From the NCBI GenBank assembly GCA_011037195.1, contig JAAEAF010002302.1, forward strand, positions 1 through 64,000: DNA of 64,000 nucleotides, given 5' to 3'. The stretch's first letter is position 1. Each line of letters opens with the position of its first letter. This document shows, piece after piece, positions 21,664 through 33,190 of this stretch. The position numbers and the translations under genes are program-made. The stretch is from Triatoma infestans. Lineage: Eukaryota > Arthropoda > Insecta > Hemiptera > Reduviidae. The notes below the pieces were generated by a model. That model saw only the letters and a list, made by a program, of their open reading frames with translations, was not told the DNA's origin and made no database searches.

Positions 21664-23118
21664 TCACCTTTTCTGTTGTTTCTTCTGCTCCCCCACACTC
21701 TGTTGTGGGCGTTCGCATCGCATCCAATGAGGCAGGGGCTCCCGGCAGTATTCTACCAACCTCTGAACCTCCGCCGGCGGTACATCCCTGTCCCCAGCGA
21801 AGTAACTGGATGCTATCACAACGGCGCGGTTGTTACCTCCATAATTCAAGTGGGCCAAAATGGATACCAGATCCCGCGTCGTAAATTCTGAAAAACATGT
21901 GTAATTAATATTATTTCTGATCAGGATGCAGGCCCTAGGATTTTCACTTTTAGCATCCCATACTACCTTACTGTACTTACCTGACAGTCCACAAATCCGT
22001 CCTTTGACTGTCCACGGCTCCTGAATCAGCACCAGGCTAAATAGCTTTTTGGCGAACAACCTCGCAATGGTGGCCGTGCCCCCTTTGCGTGGTGTAGGTT
22101 CACCTGGGCTACCCCGGTACTCATTCCCGAGGGGTGCTTGCTCATGGGAGGGTGGGGGAGCACCCCCCTCCTCCCCCAGGAGCTTCTCCTCCTCCTCGAC
22201 CGAGAGGCTTGCCCGGAGGGCTGAGAGATCCATTGCTCCCATGTCTCCCAGGCTCTCCCGTCGCTGAGAATCGTACTCGAGCCCCGGGGATAAACTCTCC
22301 CTCGGCGGCTCCTCCGCTGGAGTAGAGGACAAAGGAGCTTGCTGCTCCTTATCATCCCCTTCGCCCTCCAGCTTCTTCCAGCCTCTAATGGGGAGCTTCC
22401 CAAACCGAAATCGGATGGTTCCTCCTCCCCTCCTGACCGCCTCGAACGACTGATCGTCGATCGCGGCGGTCATCAAGAGACCTCCATTCTCCTCTTTACA
22501 TACGAGGATCTTCCAAATCTTCGTGTTAACTCCCACGTTCTGGGCATCCACCAAGGCCAAGACCTTCTTGATGCCCTTGTCCGCACTCCTTGGAAAGAAG
22601 GCAGTGATGGTGTGCATCTTCGGGAAATCCTCTCCCGAGCACGCCATCAACTCCACTCCCGTCCAAGTACTCAGGGTTGATACCCTGCTCTGCAGCCAGT
22701 CCGCCGTGTGCTGGTCAAAGCAGTCTAGCCACAGCATCCCTGGACGAAAATGTATGCCCTCAAATTGGAGCTTATGCTCCCATCCAAGGGCTATTTCCTC
22801 CACAATAGCATCCTCCAGTGCTGATAACTCCTCAGCACTGAGTATCACATCCGGGAAGCCTCGAGGCATCACCCCAACCCTCACCGCCTGTACTGCACCG
22901 GCATAGCTGGTGCCAGGACGGCGAAGACTTGGGTTCGCCCCCGTGGGAACCCCGGGATTCATACTACCAGAAGGTACCACCCTTCTTCTTTTAACATCTT
23001 TCCTTTCGGGAGGTGTTGTGTATCTCTCCCGCTTACCATGAGCACGCTGAGGTGGGCTACTGCCTCCCCGCTGTGCTCTGTGCTTCTCGGCCTCCGCTCT
23101 TGCTTCCTGGGGGGTCAT
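21664..23118 (-). pseudogene. LINE ORF1 joined in frame to the endonuclease start
   Basis: From ATG 23118 there is a basic N terminus, then a globular domain (PRGFPDVILSAEELSALEDA, MLWLDCFDQHTADWLQ) of the kind found in ORF1 of such insect LINEs (possibly the DUF4780 type). An acidic/Pro tail follows, then, with no stop, endonuclease sequence (ATIARLFAKKLFSLVLIQEPW, ACILIRNNINYTCF). The start of the endonuclease (VAQVNLHHAKGA) is in another frame near 22095, so the apparent fusion comes from a frameshift rather than a true fusion. A second shift near 21735 loses the CDANAHN...VWGS motif from the frame. Confidence 0.82.
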
Positions 23119-23345
23119 GCCCCCAGCAAGCGCGCGGAGATACCACCGAACGCCTGAACCACTGAGGCCTCCCCTCAGAGGGTCATCTATCGCCCCCGGT
23201 TTTCACTTACTGTATCGTGAAAAACGTATTTTGTTTGTCCACTGTGACACTTTTTAGCACTTAATTCACTTTAGAAATAGCTAGATTTTAACAAATTTGT
23301 TAAGAAGAATCAGCTTGATGTTCACTATGTGAATGCTTATAGTGT

Positions 23346-23352
23346 ACTACAC
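23346..23352. repeat. possible target-site duplication ACTACAC (right)
   Basis: Pairs with 18413-18419 and would place the LINE 5' end at 23345. Confidence 0.5.
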
Positions 23353-23420
23353 GCATACGCAGACCACTTTTTTGGACTCAGGGGACTTTAAAACGGATAT
23401 TTCCGGTGAAGAACTTAAGC
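23353..23420 (+). repeat. Rep-A fragment
   Basis: The segment CAGACCACTTTTTTGGACTC...GGATATTTCCGGTGAA matches the 3' part of the roughly 1-kb repeat described at 36070-37062. It is cut off on the right by the 5' end of the next LINE. Confidence 0.85.
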
Positions 23421-26400
23421 GAGCAAAGAGGACACCCCCAGTATATAGCACCCATCCGCTCAACGCTCCTCTCCCGCAGGCCCAGGATACTCTCAAGTTA
23501 CACAACCTACCGACTTCCCATCAATCATGAATTCAAGCCATTCAAAGAACAACAATAGATGTACATACTCCCAGGTGGTCTCGGGGCTCGCGCCTGCTCA
23601 GACATCCACACATCCCTCTACATCCGCCTCTTCTCTCGATATCTCTTCTCTGCTTAACTCATTCTTATCTGATTTCCAAATCCTTATCAATCCTCTAATA
23701 AATCTCTTGACCTCTGTAGTGAACGCCCTACTTCCTCGCATAACTCCCTAATGCCACTCAGCCAACACTCTCTCCTATTCACCTGTGGAATGCCAACGGA
23801 CTTATTAGACACAAACAAGAACTAGACATTCTGCTTCATGACAAACGAATTGACATTGCCCTTATCACTGAGACTCACTTCACTGAAAGAACATATTTTT
23901 ATATTAATGGATACACACTCTACAGGACTGACCATCCGGACGGAACAGCTCATGGTGGCTCTGCTATATTAATTCGCAACAAACTGGCCCATTTTCCAAT
24001 TGTTCATAGCCCCACAAATAATTTTCAACCGACGGTAATATCTTTGCTTTCAGAACCATTTACTTACGATATTGCTGCAGTGTATTGTCCACTCAATCAT
24101 GTAATCAACTCTGATCAGTTCCTGTCCTTCTTCCAATCCCTGGGATCCCGATTCATTAGCGGTGGCGACTACAACGCAAAACATCCTTTCTGGGGCAGTC
24201 GCGTAGCTAACCCCAGAGGCCGCACTCTCTACAATGCCTTAATCCAGACTTAGCTGACTTGCATTACTCCAGCACAGCCAACGTACTGGCCCACTTCCTT
24301 AAATAAACTCCCTGATCTTCTTGACTTCTTTATTTGCTCAAACATATCGTCCAACTATGTCAAATCTTATACATTATTTGATCTTTCATCCGACCACAGT
24401 CCAGTTGTACTCTCTATGGATGTTCACCCCAAACCCATTCCTCCCAGACAAACACTGATAAACGGACCTATAGACTGGAGCCTCTTCAAAAATTTACTAA
24501 ATCTCAAACTCGACTTGAAAACATCACTCAAAACGCCCAACGAAATAGACAATGTCCAATATCTGACAGAAGTAATTCAGCAAAGCATATGGCAAGATAC
24601 CACACATTTTCGATCAACAAAACACATTCTACTCCCCTTAACCTACCTCTACATTTAAGGATACTTATTACGCAAAAAAGACTAGCGAGAGCTCTTTGGC
24701 TGCGTACTAGGTATCCATCTCACAAACACTCATTTAACGTACTTACCAGACAATTAAAAAATGAACTTCACAAATATTACAACAATCAACATGCCAATTA
24801 TACCGCAACACTTACTACTGACGACAACTCAATGTGGGACGCCACGAAACGAATTCTTAAATACAGAACAGTTTCAACTCTTTTACGCCATGACGACGGT
24901 AATTGGGCTAAGACAGATACAGAAAAAGCTAATCTCTTAGCTTCATACCTCACCACAGTATTTATTCCGCACTCTGACACTCAGGATACAGAACACACTT
25001 CTAATATCACCAGCGAGTTGACATCCCTCTACCGCTCTCACTGCCTCCCAAAGCTATCACACCTACTGAAGTAACCGAAATTATCACTAAACTCCCTATA
25101 AAGAAGAGCCCTGGCTACGATCTAATAACCTCTAATATTCTTCACCAACTTCCACATAAAGCCATAGTATTCCTAATAGTAAACGCTATATTTAGAATTA
25201 CATACTTTCGTATCATTTGGAAATTTGCTTCCGTACGTATGATTCTCAAACCGAACAAACCTACACATCTCCCTACCTCCTACCGTCCTATCAGCCTCCT
25301 CCCTATTTTAGCAAAAATATTCGAAAAAATATTACTTCTACGTCTTCAAACAATTCTAGATTTTCACCAAATTATTCCTCACCATCAGTTTGGATTTCGT
25401 AGTGGACATTCCACAATTCAGCAAGCACATCGCGTTGTAGAAGTCATCGCTACCTCCCTAGAGCGGAAGCAATACTGCGCTGGCGTATTCTTGGACGTGT
25501 CAAGGGCGTTCGATTGCGTTTGGTACGAAGGCTTATTGTGGAAGCTCAAAGGCATCCTACCTAACACATACTATCTTATTCTAAAATCATATTTAACAGA
25601 CCGCTTTTACCAAGTTATTCAAGGATCATCTACTTCACCAGTTTACTCTATTCTTGCCGGAGTGCCACAAGGCAGCATTTTGGCACCCATCCTTTACTCA
25701 ATTTATACTGCTGATATTCCAACAAATCCAAAAACAGCAATCTTTACTTACGCCGATGTTACAGCAATACTTTCATCCCATAATGATCCTGTACTTTCCA
25801 AACGTTCTTTCCAGCATCATCTTCAGTTATTAGAATCCTGGCTAACTAAATGGAGAATAAAAATCAATGCAATTAAATCTAAATTTATAGTATTCACCCT
25901 GAACAAAAAAATCGTACCTCCAGTCTACTTGCACAATAACCTAATACTAGCTGCAGACCATGTTCGTTACCTTGGACTTTACTTAGATATACGACTGACT
26001 TGGAACCCTCATACTAGGCTCAAACGGACGTGCTTTAACCAACGTTACAGACTAATTGCAAGACTACTTGACAAACGCTCCAAACTGACCCTACAAAATA
26101 AAAGACGACTTTATATCGCATTGCTCGCACCAATTTGGAATTACGGACTAGAACTTTGTGGAACCGCAAAACGAAACAATATTAACAGAATTCAAACCCT
26201 CCAATCCAAGATCCTACGTCGCATCGTCGACGCGCCTTATTACGTCTCCAATAAAACTCTACATACTGACCTCAACATTGCATTCGTCCATACCCTAGCG
26301 AAATCTAAGTATCTCAATTTCCACAGTAAACTTTCCCTCCATCCTAATCCTCTTGTTCATATTCTCTCTTCAACTACACTCCCAGAAAATACTACGAGAC

Positions 26401-26575
26401 GATTGAAGCGTCGTTGGCCCCGCGACCACCTGGGCAACTAATGGTGGTTATCAATGAATAACCTACCATTCACACCATTCACGTCTTATTTTTATATACT
26501 TTTAGCATTTTTACTTGTTACATGTACAGCATGTAGTTGTAAAATTCTAAATAAAAAAAAAATAAGAAATAACGG
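23421..26575 (+). mobile_element. decayed, 5'-truncated Jockey-like LINE
   Basis: Plus-strand copy of the same family as 15182-18412. It starts in the ORF1 tail (ORFs near 23400-23751). The endonuclease is spread over several frames (LITETHFTERTYF, GGDYNAKHPFWGS, LDFFICSN), the linker and start of RT lie at 24416-25074, and the main RT frame is 25239-26441. The 3' tail ends in an A-rich run near 26550-26565. At least four frameshifts or stops. Its right end gives no clean target duplication. Confidence 0.88.
25239..26441 (+). pseudogene. Jockey-like RT domain with altered catalytic box
   Basis: A 400-residue frame with SYRPISLLPILAKIFEK, HQFGFRSGHSTIQQ, FLDVSRAFDCVW, GVPQGSILAPILYSIY, then TYADVTAILSS and VRYLGLYLDIRLTW. 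The catalytic tetrad that should read (Y/F)ADD reads YADV: the codon after GAT at about 25755 is GTT. Loss of this aspartate should abolish polymerase activity. The C-terminal part matches the end of Jockey-type ORF2 (RRLKRRWPRDHLG). No RNase H follows, as expected for the Jockey clade. Confidence 0.9.
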
Positions 26576-27440
26576 ATTATTTCGTATTTTTTCATACAAA
26601 AATTTTTATTGCACAATTTAATAATATTGATAAAATACCTACGGTGTAAAAATGACGGTAAAAAAAAACACCACCGATATATAAGCAAAATTGCTAATGA
26701 ACTAGCAATCCAGAACCATACTGTTATTCAGGTAGTTAATGCATTGCACCCACCAATCAAAACATCTCTTCCGATCTTCTTTGTCGATCTTAAGCAAGCC
26801 CTAAATAATACAGAGATGTTTTCAAAATAAAGCATATATTAAACACTATTATTAAGGTAGAAGAGCCGAAGTCACAAAGACATATAGTACATTGCATTAA
26901 CTGCCAAAAATATGGTCACACAAAACGCTATTGCAATTAAACTTCAAAGTGCGTAAAATATGGCGAACAGCACCCTTCACAAATGTGTGTTAAACCAAGG
27001 TATATACCTCCCAAATGCGCACTCTGTGGTAATGGTCATGTTGCTAGCTACAAAAAGCTGTCAGGTGCACAAACTTGAAAGAGATTCAAGGTACAGATCC
27101 AGTTACTGCCCAACTAAGGTTAGGACGCCTTCAGAAAGGACAGAAACTGTAACCAGTGATACAAATTTGTTGATGGACCCAACGAAGAAAACGTATGCAC
27201 AGGCTATGAAGAAGACAACACCAGCAGCACTTCTACATCCACAAAATGTACCAACAACATCCACCCACAGCCTGCCTACAATAAGTGAATCGCTTACAAC
27301 TCTAATTTCCGACACTTGTAAAGACCGTACTGCAACCAATACTTACTCAGATATTCACCCACTTAGTCTCAAACATACAACAAATTCTGCCATCACTGCT
27401 GCAACAGAACTAATGTCACATTTACGAATACTTCTCTGGA

Positions 27441-27935
27441 ATGCAAACGGACTACTTTTTAAACAAAATATATTCAAACAATTTATTGCAGATAACCACA
27501 CTGACTGAAACTCACTTAACATCTCGGTCATACTTCTCTTTACCCTACTTCAGTCTTTACAGAAATGACCACCACCAGAATACTCCCCGCGGAGGCACAG
27601 CTGTACTTATAAACAACTACATAAAACACGAAGTTGTAATGCTACCACAAACTTATGCCATACAGATGAGTGCTATCAAACTTTATACCGACAGAGGTAC
27701 TATAGTGATTTCTTTTTATAGATCTCCAAATCATCGATTAGAACCTTGGATATTCGATAAACTTCTTCGAATAGCAGGACAAAGGGTTATCATTGGAGGT
27801 GATTTTAATGCAAAACATATCTGTTGGGGCTCCCGTCTAACAACACCACCAGGTCGAATATTATACAACATTATACATAAACACAACCTAATTCCAATAG
27901 CACCTTCCTCCCCCACACATTGGAATCACAGTTGA
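27441..27935 (+). pseudogene. LINE endonuclease fragment
   Basis: Reads TLTETHLTSRSYFSLPYF, RGGTAVLINNYIKHE, IVISFYRSPNHRLEPW, RVIIGGDFNAKHICWGSR and GRILYNIIHKHNLIPI. These are the middle motifs of an APE-type LINE endonuclease. The start is out of frame (the LLWNANG motif is at about 27433) and the SDH motif continues in another frame near 28030. Confidence 0.85.
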
Positions 27936-28660
27936 TCGTCACAGAATTCCTGATGTCTTAGACTTTTTCTTAATCAAAGTTAAGAATACACATAATCTAA
28001 CTATCCAAACACTTCCCGACTTAGATTCTGATCACTCTGCAGTATTACTTACTCATCTAATTTCAATCTTTACGCAAACACAAAATATCCTAGATTAATT
28101 GAGGGTGTCTTAGATGCAAAAGATTTTCGAAACAAAATTAACTCCACAATTACTTAAATATTTCCTTGAAGAGTTCTGATGAACTCGACAAGGCAGTACA
28201 AGCATTTAAAACACTAATCCAAACAGCAATATATAAATCGCAGACTAGACACCATCATCACACAAGCCACGAACAGCTACTTGTTTACCTCACCATATTA
28301 GACTATTGTTGCGCGAAAAGCGGACTCTAAGACATCACACAGGGCGCACTACAACCAAGTCACAAGACATCTTAACACTGAACTAAACGACCTAAATTCT
28401 ACAAGTCAAGAACAATACTCACAATCCCTTAGCACAAAGACAACAGCTTACGGAGGACAACAAAACGCATTTTACACTACATACCTGTCACATCTCCTTT
28501 AAGAAACGACAATGGAAAATGGACAACAACTGACGAAGAAAAAGCCTCACTTTCCCCACCTCCATTTCCCACCAAAGCCTCACTTTCCCACCACCTCCAA
28601 TAAGTTTTCCAGCCTCATAACTATGCGGAAGAAGAGACTCACAACAGAACAAGAGATGAA

Positions 28661-29595
28661 TTGTATGAACCACTCCAACTTTCACTTTCACCAAAACCTT
28701 TTACACCCGCAGAAGTACAACATGCTATTAAGAACTTGCCAAACAAGAAATCACCGGGATACGATCTCATTACTGCAGACATCCTTAAACTATTGTCAAA
28801 AAAGCAATACTGTATCTCACGTTTCTATTTAATGCATCACTAAGGACTGTTTCTTTCCCTCTTATCTGGAAATATTCCTTAGTAACTATGATACCAAAAC
28901 CTGGCAAATCGCCTACAGAGCCTACTTCCTACAGGCCAATTAGTTTGCTTCCGATTCTAGAAAAATTACTAGAAAAACTGCTCATAAAACGACCTACACA
29001 CTATACAGACCATATCATACCACAGCATCAATTTGGCTTCAGACAACAGCACTCTACTATTCATCAAATACAAAGCGTCACAACACACATTCCTAACGCT
29101 CTCGAATCCAAACAGATATGTACAGGCATTTTTCCTAGATGTTTCACAAGCCTTCGATAAATTATGGCACCCAGGATTTCCTACCTTTCACTTATTACCT
29201 TTTGCTAAAATCTTATCTTGAGGACAGATTCTTCAGTGTTAGGGTAAATACAGTGACATTCATCCCATTAAGGCTGGAGTCCCGCAGGGGAGTGTTCTGG
29301 GGCCATTACTATACAATATTTACACATACGACATACTTGAACATCCGAATATTGTTACTGCGAACAATGTGGATGGCTCAGCACTACTTGTTATCAACAC
29401 AGACATAATAACCAACAAATAAATACCGGAGCAGCATTTGACTAACTTGCATAACTGGAACATCACATGGAAAAGTAAACTCAATATAAACAAAACAAAA
29501 GCAGTACATTTTACTCCAAAAAAGACGGAAGATATACCTGTGAAATATGATAGCGAACCATTACCGTTAAGTAACTCAGTAAAATATTTAGGCAT
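28661..29595 (+). pseudogene. LINE reverse transcriptase fragments
   Basis: Motifs occur in successive frames: IKNLPNKKSPGYDLITADIL, MIPKPGKSPTEPTSYRPISLLPILEK, HQFGFRQQHSTIHQ, FLDVSQAFDKLWHPGF, then a degenerate active-site region around 29365-29385 where the ADD box is not preserved. At least five frame changes. Confidence 0.85.
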
Positions 29596-30290
29596 GCACT
29601 AGGACAAACGACTAACTTGGGCAACACAAATAAAGACTAAAAGACTTGAACTTAATTTACGTTCCAAACAGTTATATAGATTACTAAAGACAAAATCCAA
29701 TTAAACATAAACAACAAATTCCTAATTTACAAGGCTCTATTGAAACCACTTTGGACATAGGGGCTTCAGCTTTGGGGAGCGGCAAAACAGACACATTTGA
29801 GGAAAATTCAGACATTTCAATCTCGCACACTGCGGACTATACTTTCATCTACTTTCTATGTTACAAACGAAACAGTACAACAAGCAGCACATCGACTGCA
29901 CAGTAAGTATCATGTCAAACTGAACTGTTATACAAATCTTCTCATCAACAATTTACAAACAACTATAGTTCCAGAAAGAAGACTAAAACGGAGATGGCCA
30001 CAAGACTAGTTACATCCACCGTAGACAAACTTCATACTGACTGACAGACCTCACTGAACGACATTATGAACTAGCATAATTACATTCACACCCATACATT
30101 CATTTCACTTCACATTTCATTTATTCACTTCATAAACAAATCACTCCAACAGGGCCTTCATTGGATGAGGTACCTGCACACGTTCTACACGTCAGTACAT
30201 TATCTCACAGACAACACCATTACAGGCAAAACACATTTTGTGTTGGTACTGTATTACAATTAAATTAAATAAATAAAAAAGGTGTAAAAA

Positions 30291-30874
30291 TTAGTCAAAA
30301 AAAAAAAAATCAAATTCTAAACTAGATTTTCCATAGAAATAATTAGTTAATCACAGTTTAGAAGTGAAGGTATCAAATGTGGGGGTGTTTTTTTGATTGG
30401 CTTAACATACATCCACACTTCACACCTTCTCTTTAATACTGGGATGGGCTAATAATTTATAGCTAATTATTTCTAAGAAAAAACTTCCTTCTTAAATTTT
30501 TTTACTAATTATTCCTTCGTAGCTCTTTTTATAAATTATCAAATTGTGCAACAAAAATTTTTTTAATGAAAAAATCAAGTTATTTCTAACATAATGTTTA
30601 TTATTTGATAAAATTAAGGTGAGTTATAAAGAAAAAGTCAACATTTTCATTCCATTGTTGAAAAAGAAGGTAAAAGAGAATTAGGCGGAAATGCGATCCA
30701 ATATAAAGTCCGCCAATTTGTGTATTACCGTTTTATACTAATGGAACAAAATAAACTTGATGTTAAACATGTTACGCTCCTTAAAATTGTGTTACGGGAT
30801 ACAGGAAGTCCGGCCAGCTAATCACTTGAGAAGAGATGGTACAAAAGAGGAAATAAAACAAAACAAAATAAAAA
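30291..30874. other. unassigned AT-rich DNA
   Basis: No ORF or known repeat recognised. Contains AT-rich runs and a TGTGGGGGTGTTTTTTTGAT stretch. It forms the left flank of the piggyBac derivative. Confidence 0.5.
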
Positions 30875-32151
30875 TTAACCCGGGAGAACTCGCACCGTGA
30901 GATTTTCTCTCACGCTTGAAGAAAAACACTCATAATCCGGAAGTGGGAGTAGTGAGAGCTCCTAAGTTTCGTCTAGCTGAGTTTTTATCTTTTGTTTACT
31001 TCCTCTTGAAATATTTTTCCTCTCAGTCTTGTATTAGCTTCAGGAGAGGAAGTTAAACAAAAATATTCTAAACCGTGAGTGAATCTTTCACGCGCTAGTG
31101 TTCGCGTTACGTTTTTATAAGTAAGTAATTTTCTGTTTGTATAAATTTTTGGTTTACTGTTGACGCAAAATTAGTTTTTCTTATGAATTTTAGATTTTTT
31201 AAATTCAAATGAGTCGTGGCAAACATATGGCCGAGATGGGGAAAGCGTTGTACGATCTCCGTAAGTGGCATTTTTCAGGATATTTATTTACTTTATACTT
31301 TCCTGGTAATTTTATTTATGTTAATTTTTTTCGCTTAGAATATTTGTCATGGATTCCTAATCCCGAACAGGGTAAAACTGAAGTTCTCCCCAACCTTGTA
31401 GACAACGAAAACCGCTTTGATGCTGAGGGAAGTGATTCAGCACAATCAGGTATAGAAGAGAAAGATAAACAAGAAAACGACGATCTTGAGAACTGCTTGT
31501 GCGGTAACGACAAAACTACTGTTTGGCATGTTTCCGCTCCCCGCGAAAATGTCGCGCAGAAGGAAACAAAACATCGTTATCCATCTTCCAGGTGTGAAAA
31601 CTATTGCAAAGCAAGCTAAAACTCCGTTGGAATGTTGGAGTCTTTTTTATCCTGATTCCATAAGATAGGACTGGATGAATTTATATCCAAATGTAAAGAA
31701 AATTACCAAGTTGGTGAATACTGTACTATAGATGAAATGTTGGAACCGTTTCGGGGACGTTGCAATTTTCGGCAATACATCCCTAGTAAACCAGCAAAAT
31801 ATGTCCTCAAAGTGTTTTCATTAGCAGATGCACGTACACCAAAATGTGCTACGTGTCCAAAATGTGCTATTACTGAATAATTCAACACAAATTATATTTT
31901 TTATATTGAGTTTTGCTCCGATTTTTTTTTTTTTTTATGAATAAACAAGTGTGATTTATATATTTATATTGATATTTGTTTAAGTTTATGTGTGTATTTA
32001 TATTTATAAATATAATGTCGTTTACTTAATTGGTATTTAGAAGCTAATAATATTATTATGTGGTGAAAAAATATGAAAATTGGGGTGTGAGAGAAAGTCT
32101 CACGCGCGACTTCTTGCTATTCACTTTTTCTAGCGAGTTCTCCCGGGTTAA
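30875..32151 (+). mobile_element. non-autonomous piggyBac derivative with TTAA target sites
   Basis: TTAA at 30875-30878 and 32148-32151 flank perfect 15-bp terminal inverted repeats (CCCGGGAGAACTCGC at 30879-30893, complement at 32133-32147). Subterminal inverted repeats (GTGAGATTTTCTCTCACG near 30897 and its partner near 32086-32105) lie just inside. The element is 1269 bp without target sites and encodes only a deleted transposase. TTAA duplication and the CCC start are hallmarks of the piggyBac superfamily. It would need a transposase in trans to move. Confidence 0.95.
31209..31880 (+). pseudogene. piggyBac transposase remnant (DDE_Tnp_1_7 type), internally deleted
   Basis: Pieces in order: a short N-terminal acidic part (PNLVDNENRFDAEGSDSAQ), then in a second frame NIVIHLPGVKTIAKQAKT and PLECWSLFYPDS, then in another stretch LDEFISKCKENYQ, CTIDEMLEPFRGRCNFRQY and IPSKPAKYVLKVFSLADA. 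The last holds the first catalytic Asp of the family (in the TIDE motif). The second and third catalytic residues and the rest of the core are missing; the frame ends after a short Cys-containing tail (PKCATCPKCAITE). A frameshift near 31530 and a deletion near 31668 separate the pieces. No active transposase can be made. Confidence 0.9.
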
Positions 32152-32660
32152 ACGAAACCCCCACAGTTATAAATTAAAAAAGGAGGTAGGATGCTGGAAA
32201 TAACAATGTAAACCCAAATAATGATATATAGAAAAAAAACATTGTAATAAATAAAACCAAATATTTACGGGTGTTAGGAAATCACGGTTTAAGTAGGGCA
32301 ATTAAAAAAAAGGGCAAGCAAGAAAAATCACAGCAAACCGGCTGGGATGGCACAGTCGAACGGGCGCTCGAAAACACAAAACTTGATCTTCTAATCAATA
32401 ATTCTGTAATAGTGTTAGAAATCTGGTATACAATATTTATTGGAAGAAATTAACGGGCTTATCTGATCAGCTTCCTTTTCTAATTTCTTTACTTCTCCTT
32501 TATTTTTGTTTGTTTGTTTTATTTTTAAAGATTCCAAAAAATCTGCTTATAAATAAGGTGAGGCATAATATTTCTTCATCAATTAATGGGGGCCAGTAAT
32601 AAACTTCCATCTATTGATTAACAAAGAAAATCTTCCGTTCCACTTTATTAACAAAAAAAA
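32152..32660. other. unassigned AT-rich DNA
   Basis: Nothing recognised. A 60-codon frame at 32271-32453 has no recognisable features. Confidence 0.5.
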
Positions 32661-32891
32661 TCTGGTGTGAAGCTCTCACACAACTTTCTCTTACTCCAGT
32701 TCTCCAAATTATAATTGACAGCTTTTATAGTTTGTGTACCAACTTTAATGAGATTCATCGAAAACTGAAAACACTGTTCAGTAAAAGCGCACCTCCGGTT
32801 TACTAATTTTCTGGAAACTCAGAATTTTGGCCATGTATTTATTTCTAATTAATTTTGTTTGGATGATACAATTGTGATATTATTGTATAAT

Positions 32892-32906
32892 CAACTGTGA
32901 TAGCAT
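32892..32906. repeat. target-site duplication of H1 (left), 15 bp
   Basis: CAACTGTGATAGCAT here and at 33191-33205, identical, bracketing H1. Uninterrupted Rep-A copies show one such segment (for example near 36291-36302). Confidence 0.95.
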
Positions 32907-33190
32907 CAGAGACATTTTCCGTGGTAGCCTGCTTCATTTTGTGGTCATCGACCGGTTTCGGGCGTTCGCCCATCTTCAGGATGCGTTTTTCAGACAGTGT
33001 GACAACACAGACTTGCACAGAGCAAACTTAGTTTTCACACTCCGTGAAAAGTCTGTGTTGTCACTCCGTCTGAAAAACGAATCCTGAAGATGGGCGAACG
33101 CCCGAAAGTGGTCGATGACCACAAAATGAAGCAGCCTACCACGGAAAATATCTCTGATGCTTTCCAGCTCTGCGGAACCAACCACCACAA
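32907..33190. mobile_element. H1: inverted-repeat element with two hammerhead-like cores
   Basis: A 284-bp insertion with two facing arms: 32907-33010 and 33045-33175. Each arm holds a hammerhead-like core. The minus-strand core (32979-32950) has CTGAAGA, a bulged T, a GGGC/GCCC stem, GAA, ACCGGT and C, and is framed by CATC/GATG, which can pair as stem I. The plus-strand core (33084-33113) keeps CTGAAGA but has AGTGGT in place of the palindrome. Arms are unequal: only the right one extends into CTTTCCAGCTCTGC and ACCAACCACCACAA. It is flanked by a perfect 15-bp duplication, so it is a mobile unit. No coding capacity. Candidate relatives: Penelope-like LTRs or retrozymes. Confidence 0.8.

Larger units (their letters stand above)
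18420..23345 (-). mobile_element. decayed RNase H-containing LINE (LOA/I-like)
   Basis: Minus-strand element, more GC-rich than its surroundings. The tail is poly-A (T-run 18420-18442). Order on the minus strand: ORF1 plus endonuclease start (23118-21664), RT (21394-19442) and RNase H (19496-18561), joined by frameshifts. RNase H with WVPGHVGIEGNEMADALAKTG places it in the I superfamily; I suggest LOA-like without certainty. The same family recurs at 58141-59045, and a related one lies at 41443-44561. Possible 7-bp duplication ACTACAC at both ends. Confidence 0.88.
26576..30290 (+). mobile_element. second decayed Jockey-like LINE
   Basis: Plus-strand relic, more decayed than its left neighbour. 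ORF1 pieces lie at 26609-27508: a pre-zinc-finger domain (TSLPIFFVDLKQALNNTEMF), zinc-knuckle remnants near 26890-27060 and a Thr/Ser-rich tail. The endonuclease is at 27441-27935 (LTETHLTSRSYF, GGDFNAKHICWGS). The RT is fragmented over 28661-29595, and the 3' end of ORF2 is at 29797-30009 (RRLKRRWPQD). The 3' end is A/T-rich near 30270-30310. Many stops and shifts, so no protein is possible. Confidence 0.88.

Noticed and set aside
22026..22403. Separate gene on the minus strand overlapping LINE ORF1
   Set aside because: It is the alternative frame holding the true start of the endonuclease (VNLHHAKGA), explained by a frameshift in the LINE.
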